DNA of 64,000 nt from Streptomyces sp. NBC_01264 (GTDB lineage: Bacteria > Actinomycetota > Actinomycetes > Streptomycetales > Streptomycetaceae), in the NCBI RefSeq assembly GCF_026340675.1, contig NZ_JAPEOX010000001.1, positions 186,001-250,000 of the forward strand, read 5' to 3'. The notes beneath the pieces were generated by a model, which worked only from the letters and a program-made list of their open reading frames with translations, ran no database searches and had not been told where the DNA came from. The position numbers were made by a program, and so were the translations under genes. Below, piece after piece: positions 35,196 to 43,127 of the stretch; position 1 is the stretch's first letter; every line of letters starts with the position of its first letter.

Positions 35196-36398
35196 TCAGA
35201 AACCGGTTCGGGCTTCCGCGAGACGGTCCTCGCCATCAGGGCCGTGCCAGTCCAGGCAAAGGACGGTGGCGTCATCCCTCACGCGACCATCGCTGGCGTC
35301 GGCGACCGCTGCGACCAGAGTGCGCACGACCTCGCGCGGATGCTCCGCCAGCGTCTTGCGGAGCAGAGCGGCGAGATCAACAGCCTGCGCCTGACGCTCC
35401 TGCATGCCGTCGGTGTAGAGCACGAGCCGGTCACCGGGACGCAGGTCGAGATCCTGCACCCGGTACGGACCCTGTTCGGCGATTCCGAAGGGCAGGTCCA
35501 CGGCCAGCCGCAGTTCGTCGACCACCCCCGCCCGCAGCCGCAGGGGCCAGGGGTGGCCGGCGTTGACGAGCTGGGCGCCGCTCCCGTCCAGGGCGATGCG
35601 CAGCAGTTGCCCGGTGGCGAAGGTCCGGTTGCCGTGGTCCAGGAGCGCTTGGTGGGTCTGGCGGGCCTGTTCGGCGAGGTTGCATCCGGCGCGGCGGGCG
35701 CCGCGGGAGGCGTTGACGAGCAGGGTGGCCATGAGGGAGGCGTTGACGTCGTGGCCCATGGCGTCGGTGACGGACAGATGCAGGGTGTCGTTGTCGAGGC
35801 TGTAGTCGTAGGTGTCACCGGCGATGGTCGCTGCCGGGACCAGGGCGCCGGCGAGCGTGAACTGGGGCGCTTCGCAGGAGGCTGCCGAGGGGAGGAGCTG
35901 GTGCTGGATCTCGGCGGCCAGACTCACCACGGTGCTGCGGTTGCCCCAGTGGTAGAGGTCGGTGAAGCGCCGGTCGGTGACGATGATGTAGGCCAGCGCC
36001 TGCGCGGCTTCCTCGATCTGTGCCAGTACGTCCGCGGTGGCCTCGGGAAGGAACAGCTCCAGGACACCAATGGTGTCACCGCGGTTGGAAACAGGGGCGA
36101 GCACCCGCTGCCCCTGTCCGCCGTTCGCTGCCAGGACCAGCCTCTGGGAACGCAGGACCTCGTCGTAGACGGTGCTGCCGGCCAGGGGAACCTGCTCAGC
36201 GCGATCCTCGTGTGCTGTGGCCGCGGTGTCGTGGACCCGCAGGAGGCGCCGGCCGGCGACGTCGACGAAGAGGAACGACACGGAACGTGCACCGAACCGG
36301 TCGCGCAGCGTACGTGCCACGAGCTCGAGGGAATTCACCGGCGCGGCCGCCTTCGCCGCCGCCAGCGCCTCGGCCAGCCCGATCCGGTCAACCGCCAC
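35196..36398 (-). CDS. GAF-PP2C (SpoIIE/RsbU-type) serine phosphatase
   Basis: This 400-residue protein has a GAF-like sensor part (residues about 20-155: [40 protein letters not shown]) and a PP2C/SpoIIE phosphatase part (about 165-385: [67 protein letters not shown]) with the metal-binding aspartates. RsbU-type phosphatases remove the phosphate from STAS antagonists. The nearby, divergently transcribed STAS gene at 36,801 is an obvious candidate substrate. GTG at 36396-36398 has AGGAGG 5 nt upstream. A hairpin terminator follows the stop. Confidence 0.93.
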   Translation of the reverse strand: MAVDRIGLAEALAAAKAAAPVNSLELVARTLRDRFGARSVSFLFVDVAGRRLLRVHDTAATAHEDRAEQVPLAGSTVYDEVLRSQRLVLAANGGQGQRVLAPVSNRGDTIGVLELFLPEATADVLAQIEEAAQALAYIIVTDRRFTDLYHWGNRSTVVSLAAEIQHQLLPSAASCEAPQFTLAGALVPAATIAGDTYDYSLDNDTLHLSVTDAMGHDVNASLMATLLVNASRGARRAGCNLAEQARQTHQALLDHGNRTFATGQLLRIALDGSGAQLVNAGHPWPLRLRAGVVDELRLAVDLPFGIAEQGPYRVQDLDLRPGDRLVLYTDGMQERQAQAVDLAALLRKTLAEHPREVVRTLVAAVADASDGRVRDDATVLCLDWHGPDGEDRLAEARTGF

Positions 36399-36800
36399 GC
36401 CAGCCTCCTGAAGAAACTCCCCCTCGCTCTGACACGACAGTACGTGCCGTGGCAGGCGATGGAACGGACGTCGACGGCCTCTGGTTCAGCGCGCCTCGTA
36501 TCGCCGCCGGTAGGCGCCGCGCCAGGACGGAAACCCCGCGGGGCCTGGGCCGGGCCGGCGTACGCCGCGGCTGCCCGAATCCGTTCGTTGAAGCGGCCGG
36601 ACGGATTCAGGGGTGACAGCAAGAAGCCTGTCCCATCTCCACCGAACGCGCGGGCCACACGCTTCCTCCAGAGACAACTGGCGTGTCCCGGCACACGGCC
36701 CTCTCCGCGCGCTCCAGCGCGCCGCATGTCGGCCCTGCGCCGTAGCGCGCCAGGATGGGGCCCCGGGGGTCCGAAGCCTTCGGGTGACGGGAGCAGCACC
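36399..36800. other. Divergent intergenic region between phosphatase and STAS genes
   Basis: About 400 bp without a supported gene lie between two divergent genes, so promoters for both should be here. The right 90 bp (from 36711) are the duplicated upstream block also found before STAS copy 1. Confidence 0.5.
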
Positions 36801-37087
36801 TTGATCAACGTGGACATCCAGCACTGCCGCAACTCGATGCAGATCAGCGCCACAGGGGAACTCGACGAGGGCGCGGGAGAAATCCTCCAGCGCGCGCTCG
36901 ACTACGTGACCATCGACGAGCACGCTCTCCTAGTGGACCTGCACGCCGTCGCGGCCATGGACATCGACGGCCTGCTCCATCTCCTCAACCTGCACCGGAG
37001 CGCCGAGCGCATGCACCTACGGGTCCAGGTCACCGGCTGGCAGCCCCAGCCCCAGCAGTGCATGGCCACCGTTGCCGGCATCCCCGG
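36711..37087 (+). repeat. Duplicated STAS segment, copy 2
   Basis: This matches 24612-24988 (offset 12,099 bp), including the upstream block, the TTG start and the STAS domain. Confidence 0.85.
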
Positions 37088-37208
37088 CCCCAGAGCGGGC
37101 ACCGGAGAGCGCTACGCCCTGGCAGGCTTCCGCCGGCTCCTCGAAGAGAAGGCACAGCGCGCACGCGAGCACTCCGACGTCACCGACGGCTGGCTGCCCC
37201 ACATCTAG
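36801..37208 (+). CDS. STAS-domain anti-sigma factor antagonist, copy 2 (intact)
   Basis: TTG at 36801 with GGAGCAG 6 nt upstream. The 135-residue protein holds a STAS domain (MQISATGELDEGAGEILQRA, LLVDLHAVAAMDIDGLLHLL, MHLRVQVTGW) and a natural C-terminal end absent from copy 1 (ERYALAGFRRLLEEKAQRAR, DGWLPHI). It is therefore the likely parent. The usual phospho-acceptor serine is replaced by an M-D-I-D segment, so control by phosphorylation may be lost or different. It stands divergent from the PP2C phosphatase gene. Confidence 0.85.
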   Translation: MINVDIQHCRNSMQISATGELDEGAGEILQRALDYVTIDEHALLVDLHAVAAMDIDGLLHLLNLHRSAERMHLRVQVTGWQPQPQQCMATVAGIPGPRAGTGERYALAGFRRLLEEKAQRAREHSDVTDGWLPHI

Positions 37209-37623
37209 CTACGCCCCGACGTGGCTACGGGTCGGCTGGGATGTCAGCTGGGCGGTACGCGACCCCGATGCCAACGCCGTTGAGCACACCCGGCGCCAGC
37301 CCAGCCCAGCGCGTAGGGCGGGTAGACGATCCGCTGCGCAGGCGTGCGGCCTCTCCCCCGCCCTCCCCACGAGCACCTTGCCGCGTCCGACGGGTGCCTC
37401 ATGACCGAGGAGCAGCGCGCGGCCTTTCACGGACAGTGCTGCCAGCTCGCCCGGAGGCGGGAGCCGGCCAGGGGGCTGGGGCCGGGCGCGCCCGGTCATG
37501 GGCGGGAGCGGGCGAGGAGCTCCCGGGACGTCGTACGGCGACGTCCCCAAGCTGCACCGCCGACCGGCCACACCGTCACACGTCGGCCCGGGCGGGCCAC
37601 CCCCTTCGCCCGGACCAGCACGG
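37209..37623. other. No supported gene
   Basis: In these 415 bp a plus-strand frame begins MTEEQRAAFHGQCCQLARRR near 37401 but soon turns low-complexity. I see no family, ribosome site or hairpin. Confidence 0.4.
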
Positions 37624-38232
37624 TCAGCGGTACGGGCTCCAGCGTCCGAGGCGTGCCAGCAGCTTGCGGGCGGCGTCCTCGTCGAGGCCGAATTGGGCGG
37701 CGGCCTGTTCAGTGTCGAGGTCGTTGGCGGTACCGCGGGCGGCCCAGTAGCCGACTCGCTCGGCGGTGACTTCAAGGCGGCGGGCCGCACGTACCGCGGC
37801 GACCGGGGAGGTCTTGGTCAGCTTGTCGATCTCCTCCTCCAAGCGGGCCAGCAGCGTGGTGATGGTCTCGGGCAGGGGGACGGTGGTCGCCTCGACGTCG
37901 TCGGTGTGCCCGTACCAGTCCCGGTCGCAGGCGTCCGCCTGGTCCTCCCCGGCCACGGCCAGATCCCGGCCTGCGATCGTCTCCCGGTCCAGGCGGTGGT
38001 CGGGGCCGGCCCAGCCACAGGAGCACACCGCGCGCACCGCAGCGGCTTTCGGTACGTGGGGCCAGCCGCCGTCGTAGACGCTCCACTGGGAGACCGTGTC
38101 CCCTCCCCCGCCGGAGCCGCTGTCGAAATACACCGGGGCCGGCACGCTGCCGTCACCCAAGACGGCCTCGACCGCGCCGGTGTGGGAGGTGCCGAACTCC
38201 TCGGTCGTCCAGGTCTCGCGCCTACTCACCAC
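37624..38232 (-). CDS. Hypothetical protein with CxC-type motif and helical C-terminus
   Basis: The 202-residue product starts at a GTG-GTG pair with GAGAG upstream. It contains a cysteine pair (RAVCSCGWAGPDHRLDRETI) near residue 68, an acidic Asp-rich centre and a helical C-terminal half (LLARLEEEIDKLTKTSPVAA, QAAAQFGLDEDAARKLLARL) that could bind DNA or form a coil. I cannot assign a family. The gene is followed in the same direction, after 100 bp or less, by no other gene, and preceded by the pair 38,330/38,659. Confidence 0.65.
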   Translation of the reverse strand: MVSRRETWTTEEFGTSHTGAVEAVLGDGSVPAPVYFDSGSGGGGDTVSQWSVYDGGWPHVPKAAAVRAVCSCGWAGPDHRLDRETIAGRDLAVAGEDQADACDRDWYGHTDDVEATTVPLPETITTLLARLEEEIDKLTKTSPVAAVRAARRLEVTAERVGYWAARGTANDLDTEQAAAQFGLDEDAARKLLARLGRWSPYR

Positions 38233-38329
38233 AAGCCCGCTCTCTCCCTACCCCGTGTTCACGCAGCCCACGATGCGGGGCCACCTGACCACGACGATGC
38301 CGCAGCCCGACTGCGCCGCAGGCGAGTTT

Positions 38330-38662
38330 TCACGAAGTGGCTGCGGGGACCTCCGCGGCACCTCCGGCCTTCACGGCCTCGACCACGTGCTTGTGGAACA
38401 CGGCGAGGCCGCCGGGTGGAAGGGGCGCGGGGCTGCCGGTGAGGGTGTACCACTCCTCGGCCCCGGTGTACTGAATCTGCGCCTGGGCCGTGCCGTCCGG
38501 GCCGGCCTCGGTCGTCAGGGTGACGTCGCCGGTGACGACGCCGACCTCATCGGTCATCGCTCCCCCGGGGCCCGCCTTGACGTGGTCGGTCAACGGGACC
38601 GCCCCGTCCGGGACGGTACCGTGCTCGGGCTGCGGGGTGCCTGCGGGCTGGTGGTCGGTCAT
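38330..38662 (-). CDS. Hypothetical protein, 110 residues, coupled to HNH nuclease gene
   Basis: ATG at 38660-38662 overlaps the TGA of the nuclease gene (ATGA), so translation is probably coupled. The protein has a Pro/His-rich start (MTDHQPAGTPQPEHGTVPDG), then a beta-rich part (VVTGDVTLTTEAG, AQIQYTGAEEWYTLTGS) and LPPGGLAVFHKHVVEAVKAG. No signal peptide. The coupling to a secreted nuclease makes an immunity or partner role possible, but nothing in the sequence proves it. Confidence 0.65.
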   Translation of the reverse strand: MTDHQPAGTPQPEHGTVPDGAVPLTDHVKAGPGGAMTDEVGVVTGDVTLTTEAGPDGTAQAQIQYTGAEEWYTLTGSPAPLPPGGLAVFHKHVVEAVKAGGAAEVPAATS

Positions 38663-39370
38663 GAGCACGTCTCCAGCATCTCGGTCAGCTTCTTCTTCTT
38701 CTCGCCCTCGGTCACCGTGAGCTGGTAGCTGGACTTCACGTTCGTCCACGCCGTGGCATACGTACACCAATAAGCATTCGCCGGGGGCTGCCACTCGTCG
38801 GGTCCCTGGTCACCCTTGGACCGGTTCGTCGCCGCCGACACCGCCAGAAGCTGGGGGCGGGTCAGGTCGTTCGCGAACTGCTTACGCCGGTCCGCCGTCC
38901 ACGCACCGGCCCCGAACGCCAGGCATTAGCTAGGGGGACCATGTGGTCGATGTCCAGCTTCCCGGCATCAGTCACGGTGATCCCGTCGTAGACCGAGACC
39001 CAGGTCCCGGAGACGGCCTTGCAAGCGGCGTCGCGCTTCACGTTCTTGCCCGCCCGCTCCAGGACGACCTCGCGGGTGTCACAGCTATCGCCCTGCCCGG
39101 CCCAGTGCGTGAACTTCTCCCTGCTATACCCCGTCATCGCCTCAGACCCGCAACCTTCAACCCTGCAAGCTGGCTGCGGGCGACCGCGGTCGTCGACAGA
39201 CCCGGAAGCGCCGGCGCCCCCTGAGCACCCTGCGCACCGCCCTTGCCCTGCCCAGGCAGCGACGGCTTGGCATCACCGCCCGCCGACACCCCCGGATTGC
39301 AGCCCGCGAGACCCGCCGCCAGCAGAACAGCCGTCACCATACGGACACCCACACGCATCTGACGATGCAT
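38659..39370 (-). pseudogene. Lipoprotein HNH-family endonuclease with two frameshifts
   Basis: The first frame encodes a lipoprotein signal (MRMVTAVLLAAGLAGC lipobox in RMVTAVLLAAGLAGC) and a Gly/Pro linker to SQLAGLKVAG. One extra G near 39133 joins it to MTGYSREKFTHWAGQGDSCD and the active-site segment LDIDHMVPLANAWRSG. One extra G near 38913 joins that to SAATNRSKGDQGPDEWQPPA and AYWCTYATAWTNVKSSYQLT. Together they form the widespread actinobacterial secreted HNH nuclease of about 235 residues, with the DIDH motif kept. Both breaks are one base short in short G/C runs. If they are read errors the gene is functional. Confidence 0.82.
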
Positions 39371-39466
39371 AACCACCCCAAAACCTCTCGAAAAGCACCA
39401 CCGCGACCCTACCCACCGCGCATACCCCGCGAAGACGTGCTCGGTCTCCACCGACCGAAGCGCTAG

Positions 39467-40330
39467 GGAGTGTCTTTCCGATCATCGGATCGTTGGTCCG
39501 GGCGTGAGGGAAGTCGAGTTGTCTGATGCCGCGTGGGCGGTGATCGCGCCGTTGCTGCCGCCGGCAGGCCGGGCCCGCGGGCGGTGGCGTGATCACCGTC
39601 AGGTGCTCGAAGGCATCGTGTTCAAGTTCCGTACCGGTGTGCCCTGGCGGGACCTGCCCGAGCGGTTCGGCCCGTGGCAGACCGTCCACGGACGCTTCGC
39701 CCGCTGGGCCACCGACGGCACCTTCGACCGTCTTCTGGCCGCCGCCCAGACCGAGGGCGAGGTGGACTGGCTGGTCTCGATCGACTCCACGATCGTGCGG
39801 GCCCATCAGCACACCGCCGCCAAAGGGGGCTCGACGAACGGGCCCTGGGACGCTCCCGCGGCGGGCTGACCAGCAAAATTCACCTTGCCTGCGACGGCCG
39901 CGGCCGGCCACTGGCGTTCGTGCTGACCGCGGGCACCCGCAACGACTGCACCCAGGCCGAGACCGTCATCAGCCTCATACGGGTGGCGGGCAGCGGGCCG
40001 GGACGGCCTCGCGTGCGGCCCGAGCGGGTCATCGCGGACAAGGGCTACTCGTCCCGGCCCTTCCGCGCCTACCTCCGCCGGCGCGGTATCAAAGCCACGA
40101 TCCCGGAACGTGTCGACCAACTCGCGGGCCGGGCCCGGCGCCGGGAACGACCCTGCCGCTTCGACAAGGCCGTCTACCGGCGACGCAACGTCGTCGAACG
40201 CTGCTTCCACCGCCTCAAACAATGGCGAGCCATCGCCACCCGCTACGACAAGCACCCCGCCCGCTACCAAGCAGCGATCACCCTCGCCAGCACCCTCATC
40301 TGGCTCGACAAGTGATCGACAAGACGCTCC
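39467..40330 (+). mobile_element. Complete IS5-family (IS427-like) element with CTAG target duplication
   Basis: The element is 864 bp. Its ends read GGAGTGTCTTTCCGATCA at the left and the inverted GGAGCGTCTTGTCGATCA at the right, with CTAG at 39463-39466 and 40331-40334. Confidence 0.93.
39504..40315 (+). CDS. IS5-family transposase, orfA plus orfB by programmed frameshift
   Basis: OrfA (39504-39869) begins REVELSDAAWAVIAPLLPPA and ends GPWDAPAAG, with the catalytic aspartate in LVSIDSTIVRAHQH. OrfB overlaps it, from about LGRSRGGLTSKIHLACDG, through VIADKGYSSRPFRAYLRRRG to NVVERCFHRLKQWRAIATRY and ends LASTLIWLDK at 40315. The same arrangement occurs in the other two copies, so a programmed frameshift makes the full enzyme. 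Both parts look undamaged, so this copy may be active. Confidence 0.88.
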
Positions 40331-40426
40331 CTAGTACACCCGCTGCTCTCCCGACCCCCAGAGGCCGGAGGGGCAGCGGCCCGGGGCAGGGTGGACTGTG
40401 AAGATGGCGATACCGCCCAGGTCGTG

Positions 40427-40696
40427 TCAGGCGTCGGGATCGAGGCCGGCCTGGCGGGCCGCGTGACGGCGGACTTCCTCCGACGCGGGAATCCGCGGCG
40501 GTGTGAGCCGCACGAAAGTCAGGCCGTGGAACACGGTGCGGCAGGCCGTGACCAGCACGAGGACCAGGCTCAGGGTGAAGGCCAGGTGCGCGATCCGGTC
40601 GAAGCCGTAATGCGCCGCACCCCAGCCAACCGCGATAACCCCCGCGGCGAGGAGGAAGCCGTCCAAGGCAATCCGTTCCCGACGGCTCAACCTCAT
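40427..40696 (-). CDS. Small two-helix membrane protein
   Basis: ATG at 40694-40696, with GGAGGGACAGGGT upstream. The 89-residue product has two membrane segments (ALDGFLLAAGVIAVGWGAA and LAFTLSLVLVLVTACRTVFH) and a charged C-terminus (EEVRRHAARQAGLDPDA). It has the look of small Streptomyces DUF-type membrane proteins. Function unknown. Confidence 0.7.
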   Translation of the reverse strand: MRLSRRERIALDGFLLAAGVIAVGWGAAHYGFDRIAHLAFTLSLVLVLVTACRTVFHGLTFVRLTPPRIPASEEVRRHAARQAGLDPDA

Positions 40697-40712
40697 ACCC
40701 TGTCCCTCCGAC

Positions 40713-41256
40713 GTGCCACGCTGGACCCGTCAGAGCCTCCCACCGGCCACCGGCATCCATACCGAGCGCGAGAGTGAAGCCCTGGAAGCGTGTGCGGGCC
40801 GGACCATGGGCTTCGCCCTCCGCTCTACGACGACGCGCGCAGCGACGCCCACTTCGCCGGCCGGCCCCGCCCCACCCCCAAGAGCGGCACGGGCAAGACC
40901 TGTCCGAGGTCGCCGCGCCACCGGCGGCGACGAGACAGCTGGTGCGACGCGCCTGCGGGTACCTGGTGAGGCGTTTGAGTCAGAGACCTGCCGTTTCACT
41001 GAACCGGACAGGGCCATCGCCGAATGGGACATGCAGTTCCAGGAGCCTGCGGCCCAGGCCCCATCGGTGGAAGCCTCCCTGACCTGTGGCTGGGCACTCG
41101 CGCCCGCTGGCGCCTGCCCCGGTCTGGCGGGCAGCGGCAGCCCCTTTCAGGCCACCTCTACGCAGTTCGAAGTACCTCTTCGGCACAGACAGCGGCAAAC
41201 GGTTCGGCGGATGCCTCTGCATAGGACCGGCTCCTTTCAGGAGTCGCGACCACCGA
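40713..41256. other. Decayed DNA before IS256 fragment
   Basis: No intact gene in 544 bp. Short protein-like pieces occur (LYDDARSDAHFAGRPRPTPK near 40826 on the plus strand), but I cannot join or name them. The right edge is the point where IS256 homology starts. Confidence 0.4.
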
Positions 41257-42019
41257 TGGAAACCGCCGCGTCTATCCGGTCGTGTTCATCGACTGCGTCA
41301 ACGTGAAGATCCGTGACGGTCAGGTGGCCAACCGCCCGATCTATATGGCGTTGGCGGTCACGGCGGAGGGCCACCGCGACATCCTCGGGCTGTGGGCCGG
41401 CGGCGAAGGCGGGGAAGGGGCCAAGCACTGGCTGCGGGTCCTGACCGAGCTGAAGAACCGCGGCGTCGAGGACGTCCTCATGATGGTCTGCGACGGGCTG
41501 AAGGGTCTGCCCGACGCGGTCGGTGAGGTCTGGCCCCAGACCGTCGTCCAGACCTGCGTCGTCCACCTGCTGCGGGCCTCGTTCCGCTATGCAGGCCGCC
41601 AGGGCTGGGACAAGATCGCCAAAGCCTTGAAGCCGGTCTATACCGCGCCGACCGAGGACGCGGCCACCAGCCGGTTCCTCGAGTTCTGTGAGGAATGGGG
41701 ACAGAAGTACCCGGCGATCGTCAGGTTGTGGGAGAACGCCTGGCCGGAGTTCGTACCGTCCCTGCAGTTCGACGCCGAGATCCGCCGGATCGTCTGCACG
41801 ACCAACGCGATCGAGTCCGTCAACGCCCGCATCCGCCGGGCGGTCCCGGCCCGCGGCCACTTCCCCTCGGAGAACGCCGCCCTGAAATGCATCTACCTCG
41901 CGGTGATGTCCCTCGACCCGACCGGCGCCGGCCGCAAACGCTGGACCACCCGCTGGAAGCGAGCCCTTCAAGCCTTCGACATCGCCTTCGACGAACGCCT
42001 CACCAACAACCGAATCTGA
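41257..42019 (+). pseudogene. IS256-family transposase, 5'-truncated
   Basis: The frame runs from DGNRRVYPVVFIDCVNVKIR to FDERLTNNRI. It includes the first catalytic aspartate (FIDCVNVKIRDG), DGLKGLPDAVGEVWPQTVVQ with the second, and CTTNAIESVNARIRRAV with the glutamate. About 150 N-terminal residues are missing. The 3' end to about 42052 (a segment ending CTTTACAGACCC) looks like the terminal inverted repeat of the element. It is related to the second IS256 copy at 54,016-55,311. Confidence 0.88.
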
Positions 42020-43127
42020 TCCTACAAACCAACCCAGTTACACCGAAAACTTTACAGACCCGCACCGGAAGCAACCCATCACCGAAAGCCTCAATGGTCT
42101 GCAGCACCACAGGTCAAAGAAATGCCTAGAGACGGCCATACCGCAGCATGAATGAGAACGCACACAGTGGCAGCCAAAATCACCATCAATGCACGGTGAG
42201 ACCAGCAACGACCGCGCGGAACCGGCTGACGCCCAACCAATTCCACCAGCCGCCCCATTCACAGAACCGCCTCGCTGCGCTCGGCGGGCCTCGGCTTCGC
42301 GGAGCCAGGGCCGGCCCTTCGGGGAATTACCGGAGAATAACCAGACCAAATGAATCATAGTAGAGACGATACCAGGCCGAAGTTCTGACCGAACCGGAAC
42401 TTTTTCGACTCCGCCACCCGAATCTATACTTAAGGCAGGACAGGTCCAAACATCCACAATGCTCACGTCGGCTTGCTCCACATGGAAATTCTCTGGCTGC
42501 GGCTCCAAGCGGGAACCGATGCACATATGGTGCTGCACATACCGCTCGACAATGAGACACGAAATCGTCTCGCGCGACTCGAAGAGCTGGGCGGGGCTGA
42601 TTCGTAGAAAGGCCTCGGCGGCCGGCCACACCTGCCCCTGCGGCAGGCCGGTAGGGCCAGGGAGACCCTCACCCCGCTCCACTCCTTGGGCGGGTACCGC
42701 CTTCGGCGGATCAAGGCTCGCCCGGCTCCGGTGGCCCAGGCGGCCGTCACCTGATCTGGCGAGAGCACCCCGTCCAGGGCGCCAGCGCAGCAGGTCTCGT
42801 CGACCACCGGCACCCGCATGCGCCGGGGCCGGCTCCTTCGACGCCGTCGGCCGGGCACCGATCGCCCATCCTGGTGCTCGCAATACCAGGAGAAACAAGG
42901 TCTGGCTACTTTTCCTTGGCGTCTGTAGACAAGCCTTGCGATGCGCATCGCACGCACGACAGGCAAAGAGGGCACGCATGGGTAACGGAAAGTTCTGGAC
43001 TTCGAGGTGCCAGGGGTGGACCCAGGGCGCGCGCGTAAGAAAGCGCACACCTTGGGGTCATTTCTCGAGCCACCTGAATGGAGTGCCGGTCCTAAATAAT
43101 CCACAGACTGAGGAAAAGATCCCGCAC
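42020..43127. other. Intergenic region upstream of surface protein gene
   Basis: No gene is supported in 1.1 kb. The first 35 bp are the IS256 end. From about 42060 to 42560 the GC is lower, as in the following gene; 42620-42960 is GC-rich and reads on the minus strand like a decayed protein (VPVVDETCCAGALDGVLSPD). The promoter of the surface protein should lie before 43,120. Confidence 0.4.

Noticed and set aside
39504..39869. Frame change in the IS5 transposase as damage
   Set aside because: The same orfA/orfB overlap occurs in three independent copies, so it is the normal programmed frameshift.
42459..43127. N-terminal extension of the surface protein by 223 codons
   Set aside because: No signal peptide or natural composition; the ATG at 43128 has a ribosome site and an export signal directly after it.
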